Below are positions 55,322 to 64,000 of a DNA stretch of 64,000 nt, piece by piece. This DNA comes from Nageia nagi (Eukaryota > Pinophyta). The notes beneath the pieces are model-generated. The model was given only the letters and a program-made list of their open reading frames with translations, did no database searches and had not been told where the DNA came from. Positions within the stretch are counted from its first letter, which is position 1. Each line of letters starts with the position of its first letter. The stretch covers positions 17,608,001-17,672,000 of the forward strand of contig JBITNC010000001.1 of NCBI GenBank assembly GCA_050084985.1, read 5' to 3'. The position numbers were made by a program, and so were the translations under genes.

Positions 55322-56237
55322 AGCAAAATGATGCCCTAGATTGACAAGTCCCAACCAGAGGGACTAGATCTTCACCCACAAACCTTTGAATCAGATCTGG
55401 AACTCCCAATGAGGTGGATAACTTGGTGGAAGGCTGAAGTGATGATGCCAAGATCCTCTAATGACCTTCTGGATGTGATATCCTAATTGTATGGCTTCCC
55501 AGATGCAAATCTGGTGGTGCAACAAACTCAATAACCCTAGGTGATGGAGCACCCTCCTTAAGAAGACTAAAATAGGTAGCCAGGACCCAGGAATGGCCTC
55601 CCCCAAGTTGGATGAACCTCAATAGTGATGGATCTCAGCAGTAGAAGTGTAGATCCTTGATGGATCTCAGCAACAATGTTGGTGGAGTGAATCTCTAATG
55701 GATTCCAGGACTCCTCAGTAATGATGGAAGTCAAGTAACACTAGAGCAATGTTGGGTCTTTAGGTAACAGTCGATAATCCAACAAGAATGCTAAGCCTTA
55801 AGGTAGCAGTCGTATTAGCCAAGAGGAATCCTAGGCCTCAAGACCGACCTTGTGTGACAAAAGGAAAAGAGAGAACTCACACCCACAAAATAATAATAAT
55901 CAAGCAGATATCTCTAATGGAGTGCACCTTTCCCTTTAATAGGCTCCATAACCCCTCTAGTTATACATCCTATCTAGAATATTCCATGTGTAAATTGGAA
56001 TTACAAAAATCACATCTAAGAGGCTCAATTCACCCTTAGGAATAGGGTGTCCCATCATGGAAATCATAATACATCATAGGGATTACAAATTTGCCTAGGA
56101 CTCATGCATTACCAATATTTGGTCATTATTAATGGCCCACTTATTAAGAATATTAAAATACTCTTAATTAAAAATAAATCACTCCCAAATAAACTAAATC
56201 ATCATTACACATCTCAAGGAGAGGGAAGTCTGTCACA
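55322..56237 (-). repeat. Partial LTR, same family as 44995-46379
   Basis: On the minus strand it starts TGTGACAGACTTCCCTC. Around 55940-55950 it has a TATTAAAGG promoter-like box. It then carries the same series as the 44995 solo LTR: TTGAGGCCTAGGATTCCTC, GCTGAGATCCATCA, CCAACTTGGGGGAGGCC and a CTAGTCCCTCTGGTTGGGAC-like end. The last ~350 bp of the family LTR are missing where LINE N abuts. Confidence 0.7.
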
Positions 56238-59200
56238 GCCTAACTTCTTGTTGTGGATTCCCTTGCTAGATTCAGGACTATGTGGCATTTGTTTGGTGTG
56301 AAATAAGAGGACATTGTGATCTTTTATTTCACTTACAGCATTTTTATGAAATTGATTTGAAAATGCTTTATGAAAATATGATATTATCTATCCTTCTTCG
56401 TACAAGATACTGTTGAGGTGTACATGTTGTGTTGTGCAGGTGAAAAATACAAAGGCGTGATGCTCATGCGTATGGAGATGATAACACAAGGTATCTAGGA
56501 TCCGAAAAGAAGATCCAATAAGACCACTACTGGACAGCTTCCAGTTAGTAAGACACATATAGCTGCATGGGGCAATGACAATCGGGAGTCCCCCTAAGAT
56601 GTGTGTTGAATTTTTATTCTTGTTGGTTGTTTGTTGTGAAGATTCCGCCAAGGACCCCCTGATGGGAACGTTAGTAGGAGTAGGCGATTTATTGTTTTTT
56701 CATTATATATAGATATTACTTTAATTAATTAAAGATTAATTCAATTAATAAGATTATGTGATGAAGGATTAATTTAACTAATATGATTAATTAAATTAAT
56801 AGCTTTATAAAAATAATATTTAATACTTAAAAATAATAATAATAATATAATCTAATAAATTAAAATAAAGTAATAAAATAAAAATAATTAAGGATAAGCT
56901 TAAGGAAAAGATAAGCTTGACACATGGTCAGATAGAGTTAAGTGACAATTAAAAATTAGATGTCATGAACATAAAAATTATTATTTTATTAAAAACCCTA
57001 ATCTTTTGAAAAGTTATAAATATACCCTTAGAGCTCACATTTTGGAAAGAATTGCACGTGAGAAGCGCACCTGTAGAGAAATTGTGAGTTAAGGCAAGAG
57101 TTAAGGCAAGAAATTGTGAGAAGCGCACCTGTAGTCTTAGAACAATCACTTGAAGATGCAAGGTTATGGTGCTGAATTGGAAGTTCAACCAATTTTGCTT
57201 TGAGAAGAATTTTTCAACATTCAAGGGTTTTGGAATCCTTTCGAGAATTTGATCAATTTGGTAGTGTTTATCATGTCGTTTCGTTCCGATTTCTCAATTG
57301 GGTTATAGAAATGATATTATATGTTTCTCTGAGGGTGAAAGAAAAGTAGTAGTTTCCGCTTAGAAAGTAAAGAAAATGTTACTTTGAATGTGGTGACTTG
57401 AATAATTAGAAAATGATTTCGAATTAAGATTTTCTGCATAATATGGTGATTTTCAGAAAACATTGACTTATTTTTCCTTGATTTGGCTTATTTTTCTTTA
57501 ATTCGGTTGTTTGGGGTTGATCCGTTACAAATTCAAATATTGATTTGATTATTTGATTGTAGTTGAGAACTTGATTTTGTAAGAAATCCATCACATTCTT
57601 CGATGAAAGTTTTCAAAAAACGTCATTAGTATTTTGTCAATAACTTTGTCATATGAATTCAGTTGAGCTGAAATTTTGAGGGCAGTTCATGGACATGTAT
57701 TTGAACAAAACCCAAAGATGTTTTTCTAATTACATATGCAAAGAAAACGATATAGTCATTCTAATAAGGCTCACTTTTAAAGACTACGTTTTTGATCTAT
57801 TAGTTTATAGACATAAAGTTTATTTTATTAATCAATAATTAATAGGATGAATATAGAAAAGAATAAATTTACTCTAGTATAAAGAAAGGGTTCCTTGTTA
57901 AGAATTAGTATAGGGATGAAGATTCTTTTAAAAGGTTAAAGAGATTTAGATAACTAAAAAGGAAGAATCCAAGAAAAAGAAATTATGTTAAAGGAAATTT
58001 ATTTTAGTACGAGTGTTAAAATAAATAGGCAAGAACTTTAACATGGTATTTCTTAGAGAAAGAAATAGAGAATTAATTTAACATTTTTTAAAAAGAAAAT
58101 AAGAAAAATATTATGTGGAATCAAGTTGAAATTTGTGTTCTTTTCTTAAAATTAAATCTAGGTTTGAGTATGTAACCTAGGAGATTTTTAGTATATTTTT
58201 ATGTGTGAACATATTTTCTTGTGTATGCAAAAGTAGTTGCATTAGGGAAAAAAAAGTTGTTTTGATCCAAGTATACCCATGAGCTACCGTGTCCAAGGAA
58301 GGTCGGTTCATGCTTGTGAGGGATCCTTGTTTGTTCAATTAATTGAGGATGTCGCTTCATACTTAATAAATGATACTTGTATCGAGATTTTGGATATGCA
58401 TTAATGTAATAAAAAGATAATTTGTATAATCTTGTATTACTATACATTACTAGACAATGAGAAATGATGATGTATTGTCTATATATACAATGTGTAAGAT
58501 GGAGCCATGTATGGAATACCCTTATGACATATGGATGATATGTTAATGATATTCTAGGTGCAATTTTGGTGTGTTAAAAATGTTGGTGTGATGTTCATGT
58601 TTCGTTGTAAGATGGCAATGTGATGGACTATGATAATGTTTATGATGTTTTTATAATCTTTATGAAGAACATTAATTCAAATTCATGATGAGTTTAAATA
58701 TGATAAATTTATGTTTCATTATGAATGAATACTTTGAATATTGTTAGATAAGAATTGCAAAGTTGTATCCTTATTCAGAATTGAATGATAGGATGATGTT
58801 ATGAGATAATATATAAGGAAACTATATTCGATGATATGCTATGATGGGTAAGGTACTTGCAATTCTTATTGTAGTCTTTTCGTGTTGTTAGACTATGTGT
58901 AGAAATGTTATTGCTTGAGTAGGAGTAATAATCTTTCTAATGAAATGAGTTATGAATGTCTTAAGGTATACTTCTATAGTTATGAAAAGGTAACCTAGTT
59001 GTTGTCCTAATATACCTACGTAAGAGTTAGCATACTTGGACAAGCTATAATGAAACTAGGTGTGAGACTTAATAGTTATTACCTAGCATATTGAATTAAT
59101 CTTGGGAATTGAATAGGAAACCTAGTTGGAACCCTAAGTAAGACTTGAGCGCTATATTATGAGATTAAGGAATTATCGGGTAAGATAATTCAAGAAAATC

Positions 59201-60280
59201 TCATAAGAATAAGGAGTTGTCGAAAGGATAACTCAAGAAGTTCTCTACACATATGACTTCAAGATGAGAATAAGGATTATCGAGAAAGATAATCAAAAAA
59301 TTCTCAAGATTGGTCATGAAGGACCCTAAAGTACTTAAATTGTTGATCTTGATGATGGCTTTGATCAGAGTAGGTTGAGATACCATTAGGAAGATAGAAT
59401 GTTTCAAGATGGGATGACTAAGTGAGGAGGCTAATGTCTCCTAAGATGAACATTTTAGACAAGCCATTTAAGATATTTAACGAGAAGATTAATTATCAAA
59501 AGATAAATGGTGTTATCATCTAATGATGAAATTGTGACTCAAGAATGACGACACTTGGAACCATTTAGTGATCTCAATCTCATGGTTCACAAGTAGCTTC
59601 TAAACTTTCATTATTGAATGTCCATGTGTATTTGTATATCGGTTTTAAAAAAAAATTGTGCTCATTCCACAAGTGTTTATTGGGATTGGAGTCAAGTTCA
59701 AAGTTGGTTTTTAAGGTGTAAAAATCAGGTCTTGACAACGTTACTCTCAAAGAGGTCAAATGGAAGATAATTACAGATTCCCACGCGTGCACGATATGGT
59801 CCTTGGAGCGAACTTCAAGAAGCAATATCTCCTTTGTTTTTTGACGAAACCATGTTGTGTAAATTGTCAAAACAAATGGCTAGAAAATTCTCTCTCCATT
59901 CCACAAGATAAATTGACGATCCATGGCTTGTAGGAATAGTTATGCCTCTTGTAAGATTTCTCAAAAATGGGGCATCACATTTATTTTGGCCAATATGGCT
60001 TTGCATGGAAGACATTGGAAGATTAAGGACCAAGCAAAAACATAGAGTCGAGCAAAAAGTTTAAGGTGCCAAATTTTTGCTTGTTTGTACTTCAATTTTG
60101 GAAGAGAACAATTGACATCCTAGCGTTGATTTAAAACAATATCTATAGGAAAATGTTTGAAAGATGCAAACACGGTTTCATGGTTTGTAATGATTGCATA
60201 ATACACATAAAATGGTTTGCAAACATAATTTCATGGTCTACAATAATTGCATAATATACTTAAAAAATGGTCTGTAAATA
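56238..60280. other. Unassigned AT-rich DNA with small repeats
   Basis: No coding motif was recognised in 4 kb. Visible structures are a hairpin-like GTGAAATAAGAGG with CTTTTATTTCAC at 56297-56332 and a duplicated GAGAAGCGCACCTGTAG at 57059 and 57118. There is also a short series of AAGGAATTATCGGGTAAGAT-like units near 59166, 59211 and 59271. Minus-strand frames at 59580-60033 have no family features. This could be one or more long, eroded LTRs or leaders. Confidence 0.4.
57059..57134. repeat. Tandem duplication with 59-bp period
   Basis: GAGAAGCGCACCTGTAG occurs at 57059 and 57118. The intervening GTTAAGGCAAGAGTTAAGGC is itself a smaller duplication. Confidence 0.8.
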
Positions 60281-60289
60281 CAATTTTAG

Positions 60290-60560
60290 CCTTAATCAAC
60301 AGAGTTTTGTACAGTTTGGTAAGTCCTGAATTGAAGTAAATGACCTCTAAAGTCCCAATTCCTGTCTCTCCAACCTGATTCTGACAGCCCCATATTAAAC
60401 TTATATAGTAAATCATTTGGTAGAAAAGATTGGATTTGGGAAATAACATATTTATCAGCATTTTTCAACTTAAACTTGCTAGACAAGTCCCTCCAAGAAA
60501 ACCAATCAGCTGCTCCAACATTCCAAAGATCAGCCCAGGAATTAATCCTTTTTCTAGCCA
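60290..60560 (-). pseudogene. LINE C-terminal fragment interrupted by H
   Basis: The minus strand is open from 60560 to 60292: ARKRINSWADLWNVGAADWF, SWRDLSSKFKLKNADKYVIS, QIQSFLPNDLLYKFNMGLSE and SGWRDRNWDF. This resembles the region after reverse transcriptase in plant L1-type LINEs. It ends exactly at the H LTR (60566), so H inserted into this LINE. The rest of the LINE should lie beyond 64000. Confidence 0.6.
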
Positions 60561-60565
60561 GATGC

Positions 60566-61299
60566 TGTAATGTTCCTTTTATTTTTATTGCTCAAGTGAA
60601 TGCTCAAAACATAGTAATAAACTTGCAGCCAAGGAACAATGTCAAAACTCAGAAAAATATGCAAAATAATGAAGAGAATCAACCAAGAAATTTTATTAAA
60701 AAAATGATGTCAAACCAATACAATAGCTGAAGTGCCACAAATGCAGATCCAAGCTCACTAAAATGCCACAAATTGGCTAGATCTGAAAATGATGCAACAG
60801 AATGAGGCTAGGCTCCCATGCAAGGCTTCCAACCCTCAAGATCTCTCCAAGAAATTGCTACCTCCAACTCTAGATGTGCAAGAATCCCCAAGATTGAGGC
60901 CCACAACTCCTGAAGTCTCCCAAGCAATAGCTACCTTTAGTTCTAGGTGTACAAACACCCCTAAGACTAAGGCCCACAACCCTTGAGATCCAAATATGCA
61001 TGAACACGTGCACACTTGGGTTGAGAAAGAAATCTCTTTCACTCAAAAATAATAAAATAGATGATCCACAAGCTTCCTCAAATGGGATGTCCACTTCCCT
61101 TTTATAAGCTCATATTCTAATTTGGAGTTGACATCTCCCAACCCTAAAATCACTTAAAGTGCCCTATTACAAAATAAAAATATAAAACATAAATAAACAC
61201 AACTTAAGTTATGTCTCCTAGTCACATGAACTCCTTTTTCACTTTTATAATTAAGTGTAGGAGACATTTACAAAAAATATTTATTTTTGGTACATTACA
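60566..61299 (-). repeat. 3' LTR of H
   Basis: 734 bp. On the plus strand it runs TGTAATGTTCC to GGTACATTACA, perfect inverted ends of the type seen in F. On the minus strand AGCTTATAAAAGGGAAGTGG (near 61111) carries a TATA box. Left flank GATGC (60561-60565) is the expected half of a target duplication. Confidence 0.85.
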
Positions 61300-61345
61300 A
61301 GTCCACCCTCCTCAAATTTGCTTGTCCTCAAGCAATTGCAATGTT
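61300..61345 (-). other. Pre-LTR motif and polypurine tract of H
   Basis: On the minus strand CAATTGCTTGAGGACAAGCA, then AATTTGAGGAGGGTGGA, immediately precedes the LTR. It matches the equivalent site of F at 41800-41848. Confidence 0.75.
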
Positions 61346-61363
61346 GGATGGTTTACAATTTCA

Positions 61364-63544
61364 TTAATACTGTACCCAAACTGTCTCAAACACTTGTGTG
61401 TCAAAACCCCATATTGTTTCTTTGTTACCAAGCCCATTTTGAATGCATAACAAGGCTGATTTTCTGATAACAGCATTAAAATCATGGTGTTTGTACTCCC
61501 AAAACGTAGCCAAACTGAGTGATTCTCCATCCCTTATAGTTGTACTATGCATGAGTATCAACCAACCAACAATAATACTGATTGGGGTTTTGAGAAAGAG
61601 GCTGCAATGTAAGAGTAACAAGTCTAATTTTCTCTTTCCAATAGTCATAAATGACTCACAATCATCTACACTCATGCTTTCATTGTTTCCCATCAATGTG
61701 CCATGCATAAATGAAGTGTAGCTATAAATCATACCAAGAAAATAGAGACTGAAAATTGTATGTACAGCAGTATTATCATAGCCATACATCCATTTTACTT
61801 CCTCCCATATGACTTCTAAACCAAGCCAAACATTAAGAACTTCATTAGGAATGTTTTTCTTTACAACACTCAATAGACATGCCCTTTCCAATGGCCCTTC
61901 ATGCTGTTGTAGTAACCTTGAATTGAATGTGCATACCATGGATGAATATGTCTTCATAATTTCATGTTCACTCTCAAGACAAATATGACTATGTGCTCCC
62001 ACAATCGAGAATACACCTTTAAAACCAGCCAATGCAAAAAGTGTATAACTCAAATTCATGGCAAAATGTAAGTAAGTTACCTTCCCAAATGTGTGGAGGT
62101 TGGCATCACCGCAAGACACCAATTTCTGAAACTTACCAAGTTTCCTATCAACAAGCTCATCCAAATCATGCCTAAAAAGAAATAGTGCGCTGCTGTCATA
62201 AAAATCAGAATTCAACTTGTACCTGTTTAGAATGTTTCTGTGGATTCTCAAGTTCAAATTTATCTTCTTTTTCCTTCTATAACTGATTGAGGCACCTTTA
62301 CATATGAAATTTTCTGATCTTACTTTTCCTAAGTTGATAAAATGAACACATATGCAATTTTTCAACTCATGCGTAGCAGTCTCAAATCTTATTGCATCAA
62401 ATATCATGCAATGTACAGCCATATTCATGTGAATTGCAGCCAAGCCATTTGTCATCAGAACAGTCCAAAACGTCTTGCAAAGTGGAGTACAAAACATGAA
62501 GGAAGATGTACTAATGTTTTGACAACAAGTATATATAAAACTTGTCTTTGTGCATGCCCAAAGAAACACACAAATCAAATCAGTTTCCTGTGTAACTTCT
62601 GCAATCTCAAAACTGTATGCCATCTTATGCATGTCAATAATCAAATACCAACTTGAAATCCTCCAATGTAGTGTGCTCCAAATCAAACCTGAATTGAAGA
62701 TGTACAAGGGCTCCAAAGCGTGCTCAAGAGTTTTCACAAATGCTATGAACTGTATAAAAGTAGAAAAAATGCAGTCAAGACTGCCTAAGTGCTTCTTCAA
62801 GACCCATGAAGTTTTCAAAGTATCTTCCAACTCCAACAATCTAAAAATGAAATGATTAGTTTCCCATCTATAACTGTTACACATTCTCAAAATGAAATCA
62901 AAAATCATCAAGGAAAAATTATGAACCAATGTATGCCAAGGTTCAACAAGAAGTGCAACCCATTCATCCCATTTGTCTTTCAAACCATGTTCCAAGTATG
63001 TGCAAGTGTCCCAATAAAGTGTGGAATCAGTCTCCTTTTTGCTATTCCAAAACTTCATCAACAAGACAACTATAATCCCTTGAATTCTTTCAATTATGAT
63101 ACTTTTTTGCTGGCTATCCCAATTGTCTAAATAGCTGAGAATGTCATGTGGAATTGTGAGGTGACAAGTGTACCAATTGTCCACATTTCCTACTGTAATT
63201 TTTCTGATTTCTTTATCAGATTCATAGGTTGCCATCAAGTGAGAATTTTGTGCAATTCTTTCCACATATAAGGCTCCAAAAAACAACTCCAAATACGAAA
63301 ACAGAATCAACAATGTGTATACCAATGAAAGCCATAAAAAGAGATGGAAAGATACCACATATGACCATGAAAAAGTATCTTTCTCTGTAATGTTCCATGT
63401 CGGGAGTGCTCTACACATTCTATCATGCATCCACATGAGAAAAATCAGCATTTTATTTGAAGGAACCATGGCTGTAGTAAATTTACCTTCACATGAAATA
63501 TCAAAGAGTTGTCCTCCTCCCATGTACTTGTATGAAACTTCCAA
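61364..63544 (-). CDS. Uncharacterised 726-aa protein of element H
   Basis: An uninterrupted frame of 726 codons, by far the longest in the window. ATG 63544 overlaps the end of the protease frame; the frame is open back to about 63590, so a fused start is possible. A strong hydrophobic segment spans residues ~60-92 (SYVVSFHLFLWLSLVYTLLI). Further hydrophobic stretches include LSYTLFALAGFKGVFSIVGA and TPISIIVGWLILM. A basic patch reads YRRKKKINLNLRIHRNILNR. It is rich in Trp, Cys, His and Phe. No reverse transcriptase, integrase, protease or known enzyme motif is visible. A membrane or envelope-like role is only a guess. The opposite strand is not open, so it is not an antisense shadow. Confidence 0.55.
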   Translation of the reverse strand: MEVSYKYMGGGQLFDISCEGKFTTAMVPSNKMLIFLMWMHDRMCRALPTWNITEKDTFSWSYVVSFHLFLWLSLVYTLLILFSYLELFFGALYVERIAQNSHLMATYESDKEIRKITVGNVDNWYTCHLTIPHDILSYLDNWDSQQKSIIIERIQGIIVVLLMKFWNSKKETDSTLYWDTCTYLEHGLKDKWDEWVALLVEPWHTLVHNFSLMIFDFILRMCNSYRWETNHFIFRLLELEDTLKTSWVLKKHLGSLDCIFSTFIQFIAFVKTLEHALEPLYIFNSGLIWSTLHWRISSWYLIIDMHKMAYSFEIAEVTQETDLICVFLWACTKTSFIYTCCQNISTSSFMFCTPLCKTFWTVLMTNGLAAIHMNMAVHCMIFDAIRFETATHELKNCICVHFINLGKVRSENFICKGASISYRRKKKINLNLRIHRNILNRYKLNSDFYDSSALFLFRHDLDELVDRKLGKFQKLVSCGDANLHTFGKVTYLHFAMNLSYTLFALAGFKGVFSIVGAHSHICLESEHEIMKTYSSMVCTFNSRLLQQHEGPLERACLLSVVKKNIPNEVLNVWLGLEVIWEEVKWMYGYDNTAVHTIFSLYFLGMIYSYTSFMHGTLMGNNESMSVDDCESFMTIGKRKLDLLLLHCSLFLKTPISIIVGWLILMHSTTIRDGESLSLATFWEYKHHDFNAVIRKSALLCIQNGLGNKETIWGFDTQVFETVWVQY

Positions 63545-63994
63545 AATTTTGCATGCAACTTTGGATGTGTTTTCCTAATTCCTTGTAGCACTATACTCTT
63601 GCCATCTAGTACAAATTTTAATTCCAATTTTTGATAATTGGTAGAATAATCACCAAGAGACCAAAGCAATTGGACTCCCAAAACCATATGAGGCACACCA
63701 CCCAATGGAAAAAACAAAGAATTGCTCATCACTCTCATAGTTTCCAAAGCTGATTTTTATATTCTTTACTACTTTATTGCAAGGAATGAGGTCACCAAAG
63801 GACTCAATTTGGAAATCTCTCTTAACTCCATTCAAACTGTCACTAACTGAAAATTCTCCAATGCAATTATTATGTTCTTCATTGATTTCATTCCCAAAAA
63901 GTGTACAAAATGAAGTATTTTGGATCTTTTTGAAACATACCTCATGTGAAAGAGTGACATCTCTATTACCAATCTCTTGAATGTAATCAGCCAT
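63445..63994 (-). pseudogene. H protease region, one frameshift, cut by window end
   Basis: The upstream frame (63994-63720) reads CIGEFSVSDSLNGVKRDFQI, ESFGDLIPCNKVVKNIKISF and GNYESDEQFFVF. The downstream frame reads FPLGGVPHMVLGVQLLWSLG, DYSTNYQKLELKFVLDGKSI and VLQGIRKTHP. Together these match the second half of the F protease domains (FPLGN, HVVLGV, SLGDYTTN, LQGI). The switch lies in a T6 run near 63702, a single-base slip. The catalytic Asp loop should lie near or beyond the window edge. The downstream frame ends at 63445, 100 bp inside the unknown ORF. Confidence 0.65.
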
Positions 63995-64000
63995 GCAAGA

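Larger units (their letters stand above)
60566..64000 (-). mobile_element. Gypsy-type element H (protease plus 726-codon unknown ORF), partial
   Basis: Minus strand. The 3' LTR is 60566-61299. The pre-LTR motif and purine tract at 61300-61345 match those of F. Further upstream come a 726-codon open frame and a protease region that runs off the window. No reverse transcriptase, RNase H or integrase is seen between protease and LTR. The 5' LTR and gag are expected beyond 64000. The shared termini (TGTAATGT, ACATTACA) and motif place H near F. Confidence 0.75.

Noticed and set aside
61443-63578. Several 87-104-codon plus-strand frames opposite the H ORF
   Set aside because: They are short, staggered and overlapping, whereas the minus strand is open for 726 codons without a break.

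Overview
The window looks like nuclear DNA of a seed plant with a very large, repeat-rich genome. I infer a gymnosperm or conifer-like genome, but the sequence alone does not prove this. The DNA is AT-rich. Almost every recognisable coding stretch is a retrotransposon remnant full of stops and frameshifts: Ty1/copia, Ty3/gypsy, LINEs and SINE-like pieces. There is no bacterial-style gene packing. The one clear host gene is the 3' end of a spliced peroxisomal acyl-CoA thioesterase on the minus strand (46558-47048), with consensus introns and a C-terminal SKL.

Layout. 1-6350: little recognisable, then a decayed copia (D1). 6381-8480: a direct duplication and a degenerate ~180-bp tandem array. 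8490-14285: pieces of one LINE family (L), a repeat (E) and a broken copia (J) with a LINE and a host-gene-like scrap inside it. 15123-33409: a nest of LTR elements. Copia D2 is split by copia A1 (15546-31387, target duplication AAGAG). A1's gag is split by a same-family, opposite-strand element B2 (18159-26603, near-perfect duplication AAGGG/AAGGA). B2 has LTRs, primer-binding site and 3' region but almost no copia polyprotein. A pair of inverted LTR-like repeats (C1, C2) lies inside the nest.

33410-36500: minisatellites, a gypsy gag remnant and LINE ends. 37153-44544: gypsy-type element F with perfect TTTGT duplications. It has gag, two tandem protease-like domains and an unknown downstream frame, with no reverse transcriptase or integrase seen. 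Its 3' LTR is split by a second gypsy element, G (42206-43864). 44995-46379: a solo LTR (duplication ATCCC) just downstream of the thioesterase stop. 49100-54955: copia K, split by a nearly full-length LINE (M, minus strand) and by a solo LTR (duplication TTTTG). 54956-60560: LINE and LTR pieces and unassigned DNA.

60566-64000 (minus, runs off the end): element H, sharing LTR termini and the pre-LTR motif with F. H carries a protease frame followed by an uninterrupted 726-codon frame of unknown function and no visible reverse transcriptase. In a window where nearly every other frame is broken, this open frame and the matching gag-protease-unknown plan of F are the best candidates for something undescribed.

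All homology calls come from motifs read by eye. Element ends are supported by TG/CA termini, primer-binding sites, polypurine tracts and target-site duplications where stated.
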